Shown in pieces: positions 1 to 10,699 of a DNA stretch of 64,000 bases (the first letter of the stretch is position 1; each line of letters starts with the position of its first letter). Made by a program: the position numbers and the translations under genes. The notes below the pieces were generated by a model, which saw nothing but the letters and a program-made list of their open reading frames with translations, did no database searches and had not been told where the DNA came from. The DNA comes from Lycium barbarum (Eukaryota; Streptophyta; Magnoliopsida; Solanales; Solanaceae): the NCBI RefSeq assembly GCF_019175385.1, contig NC_083339.1:110779601-110843600 (forward strand), written 5' to 3'.

Positions 1-297
1 TTTAATGTGCACAAAATCTTTCTTGAGTTGTAATTCACCTACTTCTATTAGTAACCTCATTCTTAAGTAAAACTACTGCTGTATTCTGCCATAAATCTTG
101 TTGCTTCTCGCATCACCCTGTAAAGAATTTAAGTTATACTCATGTATCACACTGGAAAAAAGACTTGGTTTAAATGCTTAATTTTTCACGTGTATGGACC
201 GGTGATAGAGTTGCTTCCGAGTGTATTAATATTCACAAGCAAAGAAAGGTAGGATGTCTAATTTTTTTGCTTTTTTTTTTTTTTTTGGTTACTAAGG

Positions 298-405
298 TGT
301 TTCAGAAACAGCCTCTCTACCTCCACGAGGTAGGGGTAAGGTTTGTGTACACTCTACCCTTACTGGACTCCACTTGTGGGATTTCACCGAGTATGTTGTT
401 GTTGA
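298..405 (+). mobile_element. SolS/TS-type SINE (or RTE LINE) 3' tail, 5'-truncated
   Basis: The sequence has the typical Solanaceae SINE order: an AAACAGCCTCTCTACC block, a TAGGGGTAAGG block, a TACACTCTACCC block, CCACTTGTGGGATTTCACC, then a TTG-repeat end. The tRNA-like 5' half is missing. T-rich runs on both sides (about 269-286 and 405-423) may be the target duplication but are low complexity. It lies 3' of the peroxidase gene. SolS SINEs and Solanaceae RTE LINEs share this tail, so a LINE tail is the alternative. Confidence 0.75.
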
Positions 406-607
406 TTTTTTTTTTTTTTTTTTGAGGGAGTTGAGTTGGTTGCTTCTTATGTACTTGACACTGTTAAATATGGAGCAGAATTGATGTCTCTGTTTTAATC
501 TATTGAGATATTTCAGAAGAAGCTAATAATTCTTGGTGGAATACATTCATTATAGACTTCCACAATATCTCATCTCAGAATCTACGAACTTGTAAAATAT
601 TTCAATT

Positions 608-671
608 TTGATGACAGAATTGTTTCTGTGGGATTCAACTGGGTATGTTGTTGTTGTTGATGACAGAATTG
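608..671 (+). mobile_element. Very short SINE tail with 15-bp target duplication
   Basis: A 34-base fragment (623-656), with GTGGGATTCAACTGGGTATG followed by TTG repeats, is the extreme 3' end of the Solanaceae SINE/RTE tail. It is flanked by the identical 15-mer TTGATGACAGAATTG at 608-622 and 657-671, so it is a complete retrotransposition event of an extremely 5'-truncated copy rather than a decayed remnant. Confidence 0.8.
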
Positions 672-920
672 ATTGAAAGAAATCTGTTAGACTGAATACG
701 ATTTAAAGGATAGGTTGTGAAAAAATTGTAACAATTTGATGATAATTATTCTTCCTCTGCTACCTCTTCACGTTACAAGGCAATACTACATGTTGCAAAG
801 TTATTAGTATATCATTAAGCCTCACAATTCAGAGAATTATTGACCAGCAAAAAGAACAAACAAAGGCACACAAATCGCACTCATTTTTGAACAACCTTTG
901 CAAAAATAACGCAGGTTTTC

Positions 921-2715
<1,795 letters not shown>

Positions 2716-2848
2716 TGGATACTACACTTGAAGAAATTAACCTTAAACTGATAATTAAGGATTTAATTATTTGCAACCTAGAAGGGGGATGAGATGATGG
2801 TGCAAAAGGATTCTGGGTATATATATTGAAAGATTTAGAGAAGATAGC
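2716..2848 (-). promoter_or_regulatory. Peroxidase core promoter / 5' UTR region
   Basis: On the minus strand TATATATA lies at 2825-2818, about 105 bp upstream of the start codon, a normal TATA-to-ATG distance for a plant gene. Only about 130 bp of native upstream sequence remains before the copia LTR end near 2849, so anything more distal is separated from the gene by more than 61 kb of repeats. Confidence 0.55.
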
Positions 2849-3044
2849 TGAATTCCCTATCTATTATTCACATAATGTTTCAGTATTTATACAAGGTACC
2901 AAGAGAAGTAACTTACCAAAGATTGGAAATTCAACTTGGTACTGAAATCCTAATCAAGTTAATTACAATCAAATTACAAGGGATAATAGTCAAATCAGTG
3001 GCGAAGCAAGAAGTTTGGTCAAGGATGTTCAAGATTATATATAT

Positions 3045-3340
3045 ATGCCGTGGGAGGGTTACAGTTCTAAGGATGCAGTAGTTATTAGCGAGTGTTTGAT
3101 ATATGAAGATATTAATACTTCTTTTCACATACGGAAATATGAAATTCAGACTCATGAAACAAGGCAAGGCCCTGAAAAAGTAATTAATGAAATACCGCAT
3201 TTAGAAGCCCATTTACTTCGCAATTTAGACAAAAATGGAATTGTGATGCTGGGATCTTGGGTAGAGACGGGTGATATTTTAGTCGGTAAATTAACACCCA
3301 GGTCATGAAAAAATCGTCATATGCCTCGAAAGATAGATGG
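3045..3340 (+). pseudogene. rpoB: Nuclear copy of plastid rpoB fragment
   Basis: This reads as the middle of the plastid RNA polymerase beta subunit: [16 protein letters not shown], then [38 protein letters not shown] and [11 protein letters not shown]. The reading continues after a frameshift near 3300 into SSYAP-type sequence before breaking off. Substitutions and the frameshift show a decayed nuclear plastid insertion, not plastid genome sequence. It is joined directly to psaB, which lies far away in the plastome. Confidence 0.9.
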
Positions 3341-3634
3341 TTACCAGCGCAAAACTATACTACTCAAGCTGCATTATATATCCACCACCAATATCGCAGG
3401 ATTCATCATGACAGGAGCTTTTTCTCATGGAGCTATATTTTTCATTAGAGATTACGATACGGAGCAAAATGAAGATACTGTATTGGCAAGAATGTTAGAT
3501 CATAAAGAAGCTATCATAGCTCATTTAAGTTGGGCTAGCTTCTTTCTAGGATTCCATACCCTAGGACTTTATATTCATAATGATGTCATGCTTTCCTTTG
3601 GAACTCCAGAGAAGTAAATCTTGATTGAACCTAT
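3341..3634 (+). pseudogene. psaB: Nuclear copy of plastid psaB fragment
   Basis: After a degenerate start (AQ...THHQY) the frame gives [38 protein letters not shown] and [20 protein letters not shown], ending GTPEK before the assembly gap. This is the central membrane region of the photosystem I P700 apoprotein A2. Small frame breaks at the left and after GTPEK, plus substitutions, indicate a pseudogene. Confidence 0.9.
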
Positions 3635-3948
3635 NNNNNNNNNNNNNNNNNNNNNNNNNNNNNNNNNNNNNNNNNNNNNNNNNNNNNNNNNNNNNNNNNN
3701 NNNNNNNNNNNNNNNNNNNNNNNNNNNNNNNNNNNNNNNNNNNNNNNNNNNNNNNNNNNNNNNNNNNNNNNNNNNNNNNNNNNNNNNNNNNNNNNNNNNN
3801 NNNNNNNNNNNNNNNNNNNNNNNNNNNNNNNNNNNNNNNNNNNNNNNNNNNNNNNNNNNNNNNNNNNNNNNNNNNNNNNNNNNNNNNNNNNNNNNNNNNN
3901 NNNNNNNNNNNNNNNNNNNNNNNNNNNNNNNNNNNNNNNNNNNNNNNN
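3635..3948. other. Assembly gap (run of N)
   Basis: 314 undetermined bases between the psaB (plus) and psaA (minus) fragments. Open frames across it are artefacts. Confidence 1.
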
Positions 3949-4911
3949 CCTGACCTGTAAATGGACCTTTATGAGCTTCTAAAATATCTTTTAGTCCATG
4001 ACCAATACCCCAGTTGGTCCTATACATGTGACCCGCTATCAGGAAAAGAATTGCAATAGCTAAATGGTGATGGGCAATATCAGTCAGCCACAGACCCCCA
4101 GTTACTGGATCTAATCCTCCACGAAAAGTAAGAACGTTCGCATATTTTGACCAATTCAAGGTGAAAAATGGGGTTGCTCCCTTGAAAAAACTAGGATAAA
4201 GTTGAGCCAAAAGATCTCGATTCAAGATAAATTCATGAGGAAGTGGTATCTCTTTAGGATCTACTCCAGCGTTTAGAAATTGGTTAATCGGTAAAGATAC
4301 ATGTACTTGATGCCCCACCCAAGAGAGAGACCCAAGTCCTAGTAGCCCTGTTGAATGGTGATTCAGCAAATATTCTACATCTTGAAACCAAGCCAATTTT
4401 GTTGCCGCTTTATGATAATGAAACCAACCAGCAAAAAGCATTAACGCTGCAAAGACTAATGCCCCAATTGCTGTACAATAGAGTTGCAATTCACTAGTTA
4501 TTCCAGATGCTTACCAAATCTGAAAAAAACTAGAGGTTATTTGTATTCCTTAGAAACCACGCCTACGTCACCATTTAATATTTCTTGGAGCACCATTGGC
4601 CAAACCACCTGGGCACTAGGCCCAATGTGAGTTGGATCACTTAGCCACGCTTCATAATTAGAAAAATGAGCACTGTGAAAATACATGCCGCTCAGCCAAA
4701 GAAAGATGATAGAGAGTTGACCAAAATGTGCACTAAATACTTTTTGAGAGATCTCCTCCAAATCACTAGTATGGCTATCGAAATCGTGAGCATCAACATG
4801 TAGGTTCCAGATCCAAGTGATAGTATCAGGCCCTTTAGCTATTGTTCTAGAGAAATGACTCGGTCTGGCCCATTCCTCGACAGAAGTTTTTACAGGATCC
4901 CTATCTACCAA
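3949..4911 (-). pseudogene. psaA: Nuclear copy of plastid psaA 5' half
   Basis: On the minus strand: [20 protein letters not shown], then [39 protein letters not shown] and [12 protein letters not shown], a frameshift near 4555-4540 (the GGGFRGIQ region), then [20 protein letters not shown] through [16 protein letters not shown] and HKGPFTGQ at the gap. This is photosystem I apoprotein A1 from close to its N-terminus to about residue 330. It is inverted relative to the psaB piece, unlike the plastome, where both are co-directional. Confidence 0.92.
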
Positions 4912-5014
4912 ATATATATAGTATAATTTTGGACATAAATATTCAGTAAGTTTCTTAGACTACATATATATCTATATATATATATATTCAGTATAGTTTT
5001 CTCTATATACATTT

Positions 5015-5055
5015 TGTGGGAATATACCGGGTATGTTATTATTGTACAATATAAT
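5015..5055 (+). mobile_element. SINE/RTE-like tail fragment
   Basis: TTGTGGGAATATACCGGGTATG followed by TTATTATTG resembles the last bases of the Solanaceae SINE/RTE tail. It sits inside the right end of the hAT-like element. Confidence 0.4.
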
Positions 5056-5147
5056 TTTCAGAAGAAGGGTGTTCAACTAGCCACCCTTCGGTCTATGTAG
5101 CTCCGCCACTGAATCAAATCATACCAGATTATAATCAAATCATATCA

Positions 5148-6900
5148 ATCACTAGAGAATAGAATGATTTTCTTAGATGCCTGTTCAAGATGGCGATCGA
5201 TCATAAACACCAATCTTGCACTGAAGATCTGCAAACAAAGAACTAGGGAGATTTTTTGTAAGTAAATCCGCAAGTTGAATTTTTCCAGAAATATGAGAAA
5301 CTCGAAGCTAGCCATTTTGAACTCTAGTGCGAATGAAATGATAATCAACCTTGAGATGCTTCATCCGCAAATGAAAGACTGGATTAGCAACAAAATATAT
5401 GGTACCTAAATTATCATAGTAGACAACTGGTTGCCTTGGTAATGAAATAGCAATCTCACGAAGTAAGTTCTGAATCCATTGAATTTCAGCAGTAGTAGAG
5501 GCAACATAATGATATTCCGCTTCAGTTGATGATCTAGCTACACTAGTAAGTTCTGAATCCGTTGAATTTCAGCAGTAGTAGAGGCAACATAACGATATTC
5601 CGCTTCAGTTGATGATCTAGCTACACTTCGTGGTTTCTTTGAGCTCCAGCAGACTAGATGTTTACCAAGATAGACATAAAAGGCACTAGTGGAAAAGCGA
5701 GTATCCTCATTTCTTTCCCAATCTGCGTCTCAAAAGGCATGAAGATCAAGTGGAGACTTACGATGCAGAAATAGACCATAGTTCATCATTCCAACTAAAT
5801 GATAAACCACATGTTTGACTGCAGATCAATGATTTTTAGTCGGATGATGGGTGAGTTGTGCTGGCTTATTTACGACAAAGTCTATATCCGGTCTTGTCAA
5901 TGCTGCAAGCTGCCAACAACAATTGATAGACCGTAACATCATCAAGATGTGTGATGTCCTTCAAGCACAAGGAATTTTCAATAGATATGGGAGTATTGGC
6001 TGCTTTCACACCATCCATCTGTGCGTTATCAATTAAGTCATTGATATTATACTTCTTTTGATATAAGAAGAGCCCATCAAATGTTCTCACGACTTGAACA
6101 CCAAGAAAATAGTTAAGAGAACCAAGATCTTTGATCGAGAAGCATTGTGCAAGTCTAAAAAAAAACTGATCGACAACATTTAGATTACTCCCAGTAACAA
6201 CCATGTTATCAACATAAACGACCAAGTAAATAGTGATACCCAACTGATTCTAAATGAAGAGTCAATGATCAACATGAGAAATCTGAAAACCCAAGGTTAG
6301 AAGATAGCTATGTAGTTCTTAATACCAACCCAAGGTTGAGTTTGCAAACATGTGTAGGCCTTATGTGGTCAACACTACCTTTAGGTTGAGCCATATAGAC
6401 TTCTTCCCATGCAAGAAGGCATTATTGACATCTACTTGACACATAGGCCAATCTCACGTGACATCTACAATTAAAATAACCTACAATTAAAATAACTCGA
6501 ATTGTAGTGTGCTTAGCAACTGGAGAGAAGGTTTTATAATCAATGCTCGTCCGTTGTTTAAATCCTTGAGCAACAAGACGTGCTTTATATTTGTTTAATG
6601 AACTGTCAGAATTGAGCTTGACTCAAAAAATACATTAAGAGCCAACTAAATTTTGCTTTGCAGTAGATGGAATGAGCTCCCATGTACCTTGAATTGTAAT
6701 GCTTGAATTTCTTCATCCATGACTACCTTCCGAGCAGGATCATTTAGTGCTCGACACAGATTTTGGCTTGATTTTGATGTTGGGCAGTAAGTTGTGCTCA
6801 GAAAGTACAACATGCTGGACAATAAGGGAAATAGAATAAGATGGTGAATCATGGCTAGATGTATTTGCAGGGGCTTTGGATGGAGTGTCACTGCCTTGGA
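5148..6900 (-). pseudogene. Ty1/copia reverse transcriptase and RNase H
   Basis: On the minus strand from about 6780: ALNDPARKVVMDEEIQALQ opens the copia RT; then, across frame breaks, [31 protein letters not shown] and [13 protein letters not shown]. The catalytic box is YVDN (usual YVDD) in LVVYVDNMVVTGSN, followed by DLGSLNYFLGVQVV. RNase H follows at about 5640-5200: SSTEAEYHYVASTTAEIQW, LPRQPVVYYDNLGTIYF and NPVFHLRMKHLKVDYHFIR. Several frameshifts and stops plus the YVDN change make it non-functional. It continues into the integrase pieces at 6900-9282. Confidence 0.9.
5462..5627. repeat. 83-bp tandem duplication in copia RNase H
   Basis: 5462-5544 is repeated at 5545-5627 with two mismatches by eye (AATCCATTG/AATCCGTTG and CATAATG/CATAACG). 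It covers the STEAEY region of RNase H; 83 is not a multiple of three, so it also shifts the frame. Confidence 0.95.
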
Positions 6901-7401
6901 TGAGAGAACTGGCTATTGTGCTAGAAAGGGAGGTGTGCAAGCATAACATTTTGTGTTGGTTTATGGATATTATTATCTACTCGATTGATCATGGGATGAG
7001 TGTTTCCCGATAAGTCCCTGTCATGGTTAGAAGATAAGAAAGTAGGAGAGAAATTTGGCAAGGATCTCATACAAGAAACATGTACCGATGATCTCAATGA
7101 CTCATTTGATGATGGAGTACTGTCATTTGGAGTAGTTGGACCAGGGGAAAGACATTCACGACTAATCATATTTGTACTAAGAGAAAGGGATCGTCCAGTA
7201 GTAGAAGAGGAACAAACAGGTGAGTTTGAAAGGGGTAAGTGTGGAATAATAAAATAAGGAGTTCAATTGTCAATAATAACATCACACACTCTAACATCAC
7301 TAAGTTAGATGGTTTGAAAGGGAACTCATGCTCAACAAAATCTACATGTCTCGAAATAAAGTGTCCAAGTGACCGGACCATAACATTTATGTGCACTATG
7401 A
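6901..7401 (-). pseudogene. Copia linker between integrase and RT
   Basis: Minus-strand sequence between the integrase core and the RT, rich in Ser, Thr and Pro (for example SPGPTTPNDSTPSSNES), as in the variable integrase C-terminal region of copia elements. Its upstream end is cut by the Mutator-like element at 7411. The duplicated TTTAAAGAA at 7402-7410 and 8591-8599 lets the two sides be rejoined. Confidence 0.65.
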
Positions 7402-7755
7402 TTTAAAGAACGGAAAAGGGTCAAATATATCCCTGTACTATCGGAAAAGGGCTAAATATACCCCTCGTTATATTTTGGGTCCAAATATACCCCTGTCGTT
7501 ATACTTTAGGCGCAAATATACCCCTCCCCCGTTAAATTGTCCAAAGTGGACTTTTGCTCACATGTGGCATTGACATTTTGGTGAGGTGGACACCATGTGG
7601 CATTGCCACCTCACATCCCCAACTCATTTTACTTCGTCCAGTCAGGCAGTCACCTTCTTCTTTCGCCACCTTTGTTGTTGTTCTTCTTCTTGCCTTTTTG
7701 TTGAATTGGATTTCGTCCAAGGAATGTTGTTATTTTCTTCTTTGATTTTTCCTTC

Positions 7756-8085
7756 TTGCTGCTAGAAGACACATTTTCCTTCGCTGTTGTTGTAGGTGTC
7801 GACAAGGGCAATGTAGTCACATCACCTTGTTTTTCCTCCTCTTCTTCTTCTTTTACTTTTGGTAATGTTAGGGTTAAAGTGGATAGTGGCTTTTGTTTTG
7901 TTGGTTGCTCCTCTTCTTCTTCTTCTTCTTCTTCTTCTTCTTCTTCTTCTTCTTCTTCTTCTTCTTCTTCTTCAATTTTGGTGGATTTCAGAGGACTTTT
8001 CGGGTCGGTAGACGGTAAAAATTGGGTTCGGGAGTATCCACACTACCGTTTTGGCAACAAAAGAATAATCATCATTGCTTCTTAA
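7756..8085 (+). other. Ser-rich open frame inside the Mutator-like element
   Basis: A 109-codon frame contains SFAVVVGVDKGNVVTSP, a run of about 25 Ser encoded by a TCT/TTC microsatellite, and SILVDFRGLFGSVDGKNWV. I recognise no family. Mutator-like elements often carry captured host fragments, so this could be one, but the microsatellite alone could keep the frame open. I would not call it a gene. Confidence 0.25.
7911..7973. repeat. (CTT)n microsatellite
   Basis: About 21 consecutive CTT/TTC units in the interior of the Mutator-like element. Confidence 0.95.
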
Positions 8086-8599
8086 TTCATTCTTTGAACA
8101 AGTAAGAAAAAACTTTGATCTTCATACTTCTAATTCTTTTTTTAAATCTAAGCAATTTGATTGCAAAATCACTAGATATGACACAATTAATCAAACCTGG
8201 AAACTTTGTAACAATTGGTATTAAATAGCGAACAGAAATGAAGCAAATACACCAAATTGAGATTGTTCTCCACTGCCACTAGAATAAAGCTTATATGAAT
8301 ATGCATTTTTGTTTTTTGGGAAGCAAATATGCTGCAATAGTGGTGAAAGAAGAAGGTGACTGGACGAAGTAAAATGAGTTGGGGATGTGAGGTGGCAATG
8401 CCACATGACGTCCACATCACCAAAATGTCAATGCCACATGTGAGCAAAAGTCCACTTTGGACAATTTAATGGGGGAGGGGTATATTTGCTCCTAAAGTAT
8501 AACGACAGGAGTATATTTGGACCCAAAGTATAACGAGGGGTATATTTAGCCCTTTTTCGATAGTACAGGGGTATATTTGACCCTTTTTCGTTTAAAGAA

Positions 8600-9282
8600 T
8601 ACCCAAGGAACACACATTGAGATGAACAAGGTTGTAGTTTGTTTTGTGCATATGGTCTCAACCAAGGATAACACAGACAATAAGAAACACAGCTTCTTAT
8701 AATTTGGAAGAGATACAAATATTCAAAGATATGGTGAATCATTTTTCAATAAAGGAGTGGGCATTCTATTTATCAGATATGTGACGGTCTGAAAAGTGTA
8801 TGACCAAAATGATAATGGAAGATTAACAATATAAAGAATAGATATACTTATTTCAACAATATGCCTATGTCATTTTTCCGCCGTGCCATTGTGGTCAGGA
8901 GTGTGAAGAGGAGTAAAAAAGTGAGAGATTCTATTAGAAGCAAAGAAATCCTTTAAACTGATAAATTCACCACCAATATCTGAGTAAAAGCAGACAATAG
9001 AGTGACTGAAGAATTACTCTGCGATGACTTTAAATTTTGGAAAAATATGCACAACTTTATATTTCCCTTTCATAGGATAGAGCCAAACATATTTTGTATA
9101 ATGATCCACAAAAATAAGATAGTACTTAAAGCCATCAAGAAAATCTAAAGGTGAAGTTCCCCATATATCAGAATAACTAAATTCCAAAGGTCGCATTGAT
9201 TTTATTGAAGAAACTAAAAAAGGAGTCTTGTGCATTTTATTGAACTTACAAGAATTACAGACAATCTTAGACGTGTTTGTTG
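8600..9282 (-). pseudogene. Ty1/copia integrase
   Basis: Minus strand from 9282: the end of the zinc-binding region (VCNSCKFNKMHKTPF), then the DDE core with its first Asp in FSYSDIWGTSPLDFLDGFK and YLIFVDHYTKYVWLYPMK. Reading continues over frame breaks to YPWLRPYAQNKLQPCSSQ and CVFLGYS, the copia integrase C-terminal region, just before the Mutator-like element. The N-terminal part of the integrase is displaced to about 36596 by the LINE/Athila insertion. Confidence 0.85.
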
Positions 9283-9511
9283 GAATGGGTATACAAACAA
9301 CAACAACCCAAAAAAAAATAAAAATCAAGTGTGATCCCACAAGTGTGCTATGGGGAGGGTAGGATGTATGCAGCCCTGCCCCTATCTTTGTGAGATACAG
9401 AGGCTATTTTCGGTAGACCCTCAGCTCAGAAGAAAAGTACATGTGGCAGGAATGTAAGAAAAGAGACAACCAAATAGCAAGATGCAAACAAATATGACAA
9501 CTGATCGTAAC
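9283..9511 (-). mobile_element. RTE LINE (or SolS SINE) 3' tail
   Basis: On the minus strand: CTTCTGAGCTGAGGGTCTAC, CAGGGCTGCATACATCC, TACCCTCCCC and CACTTGTGGGATCACACTTG, ending in GGGTTGTTGTTG. This is the Solanaceae tail shared by RTE LINEs and SolS SINEs. The longer leading part (up to 9511) and the RTE body directly across the Athila element at 35786-36545 make it likely to be that LINE's own tail. Confidence 0.75.
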
Positions 9512-9739
9512 ACATGATGTGCCACGCAATTTTGGCACATTTGATACTTTTTAAAGGTGAGTTTTACTTCTTTTCAAGCAAGATTGTGTCATTGTCATGT
9601 GTTTTTGATGTGTTACAGGTATTTAGTGTCCATTAGGCGAAAGTCGGGAATTCTGTGAAAGGAAGTAAAAAGAAGTGAAAAAAGAGAAGTTTGCTAAAGA
9701 GGAGGATTCACGGTACAAAACACTACTAAAAAACTGCCA

Positions 9740-10195
9740 AAAATCGACGGACAAAAAATCGACGCACTGCGTCGGTTTAAAAAACTGACGGAAAACCGAC
9801 TCCCTGCGTCGGTTTTTTACATTTCTATTTTTTTAAATTATTTTAATTAGAAAACTGACGGACGACGTCGGTTTTTTTGGCAGAATTTTGAAAATATATA
9901 TCCGCAAAAAAAAAAAAAAAACCGACGTCCCACGTCGGTTTTATTAAAAAATAATAATAAGAATTAATATAAAATCGACGAATGACGTCGGTTTTATTTT
10001 TAAAAATATTTTAAATAATATGCAATTCAATTTGTTTTTAAAAAAAATAATAAACAATTTTTTTTTAGCAAACCGACGGACAGGGTCGGTTTCCTTTTTT
10101 TTAAAAAATTTTTTTTTGGGTCAAATCTGGTCGAACGTGCGGGAAAAACCGACGGACAGGGTCGGTTTTGTCCGTCGGTTTTTCTTTAAAAACAT
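9740..10195. repeat. CACTA 5' subterminal repeat region
   Basis: At least ten copies of ACCGACG or ATCGACG and the complementary CGTCGGTTTT, often paired as short inverted repeats around a 3-6 base core. This clustered arrangement matches the subterminal binding sites of the En/Spm TNPA protein class. Confidence 0.85.
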
Positions 10196-10199
10196 TCCA

Positions 10200-10385
10200 G
10201 ACGGGTTTTCATACCCATTTCTTCTCCTCTTCCCAATTAAACTCCCATTCCCCTCAAACCCTAGCTACCCGCAGCCCCCCTCCCATCCGCCCAGCCCCGC
10301 CGCCCATTTCCCTGCCGCCCAGCGCCGCCGCCTGCGCAGCCCGTCCCCACCAACCCCAGACCCGTTTTGAAGTTAATTAATTGAG
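10200..10385 (+). other. GC-rich leader of the CACTA gene
   Basis: A C-rich stretch (CTTCTCCTCTTCCC, CCCGCAGCCCCCCTCCC, CCGCCGCC), unlike the AT-rich surroundings, ahead of an intron-like region and a TTTTTGTAG|ATG acceptor at 11259/11260. It is probably a 5' UTR exon of the transposase gene. Short open frames here have no recognisable product. Confidence 0.45.
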
Positions 10386-10699
10386 GTTAGTTTCTCTTAA
10401 ATTAGGGCTTTTAAAATTCTTTCAATTTTAGTTTTATTTGTAGATTTTAGGCCTAATGCTAATCTATTTAGCTTTGTTAAACATCATTTGCAATGTTATT
10501 AATGTTGAATTTTTGAAAAAAATGTAAACTTTATTTGACTAGTTTAGTTGTCATTTTTTTTTGGCTTGGGATTGTGCTATATTTCATGTTCTTTGTCAAT
10601 GTATTTGTGTTAGCTTAGTTATCATTCTTTGTAATAATATTGATGTTGAATATGTGCAAAAATGTATACTTTAATTATTTGACTAGTTTTTTTTTGTTG

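Larger units (their letters stand above)
2996..5111. mobile_element. hAT-like element filled with plastid DNA
   Basis: The ends are inverted: CAGTGGCGAAGC at 2996-3007 and GCTCCGCCACTG at 5100-5111 (11 of 12 match), a terminus common among plant hAT elements. The flanking 8-mers AGTCAAAT (2988-2995) and AATCAAAT (5112-5119) match at 7 of 8 positions, as expected for a hAT target duplication. The surrounding LTR has other AATCAAAT-like words, which weakens that evidence. No transposase is present. Nearly all the interior (about 3045-4911) is rearranged plastid sequence, with short AT-rich element-like DNA at each end. Confidence 0.6.
2849..5147 (-). mobile_element. 3' LTR of Ty1/copia element, split by a hAT-like element
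   Basis: Read on the minus strand, the LTR runs from about 5147 (TGATATGATTTG...) to 5112, is interrupted at 5111-2996, then continues 2995-2849, ending ...GGGAATTCA. It has a TATAAATA box at 2891-2884. The uninterrupted LTR would be only about 175-180 bp, small but possible for copia. It follows the RNase H end of the copia pol, as a 3' LTR should. The other LTR is not in the window, so the outer boundary is inferred from the CA end and sequence character. Confidence 0.55.
7411..8590. mobile_element. Mutator-like long-TIR element with 9-bp TSD
   Basis: The 9-mer TTTAAAGAA at 7402-7410 is repeated exactly at 8591-8599. Inverted repeats of about 250 bp (7411-7670 and 8342-8590), nearly identical by eye apart from an 8-base insertion in the left arm, begin CGGAAAAGGGTCAAATATA. 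A 9-bp duplication with long TIRs is the hallmark of Mutator-like elements. Each arm holds four or five copies of a GGGYAAATATACCCC-type word. The interior (about 670 bp) has no transposase, so the element is non-autonomous. It interrupts the copia integrase. Confidence 0.88.

Noticed and set aside
3575..4489. A 304-codon frame reading through the run of N
   Set aside because: Artefact of undetermined bases; only the psaA part (3949-4489) is real and it is a pseudogene.
3045..4911. Plastid genome contamination of the assembly
   Set aside because: The fragments carry frameshifts and substitutions, are rearranged, and are continuous with nuclear repeat sequence on both sides, so a nuclear plastid insertion is more likely.
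10020..10380. A Pro-rich protein gene in the GC-rich block
   Set aside because: The frame begins in subterminal repeats of the CACTA element, and its Pro-rich part reflects C-rich composition; it is more likely an untranslated leader.
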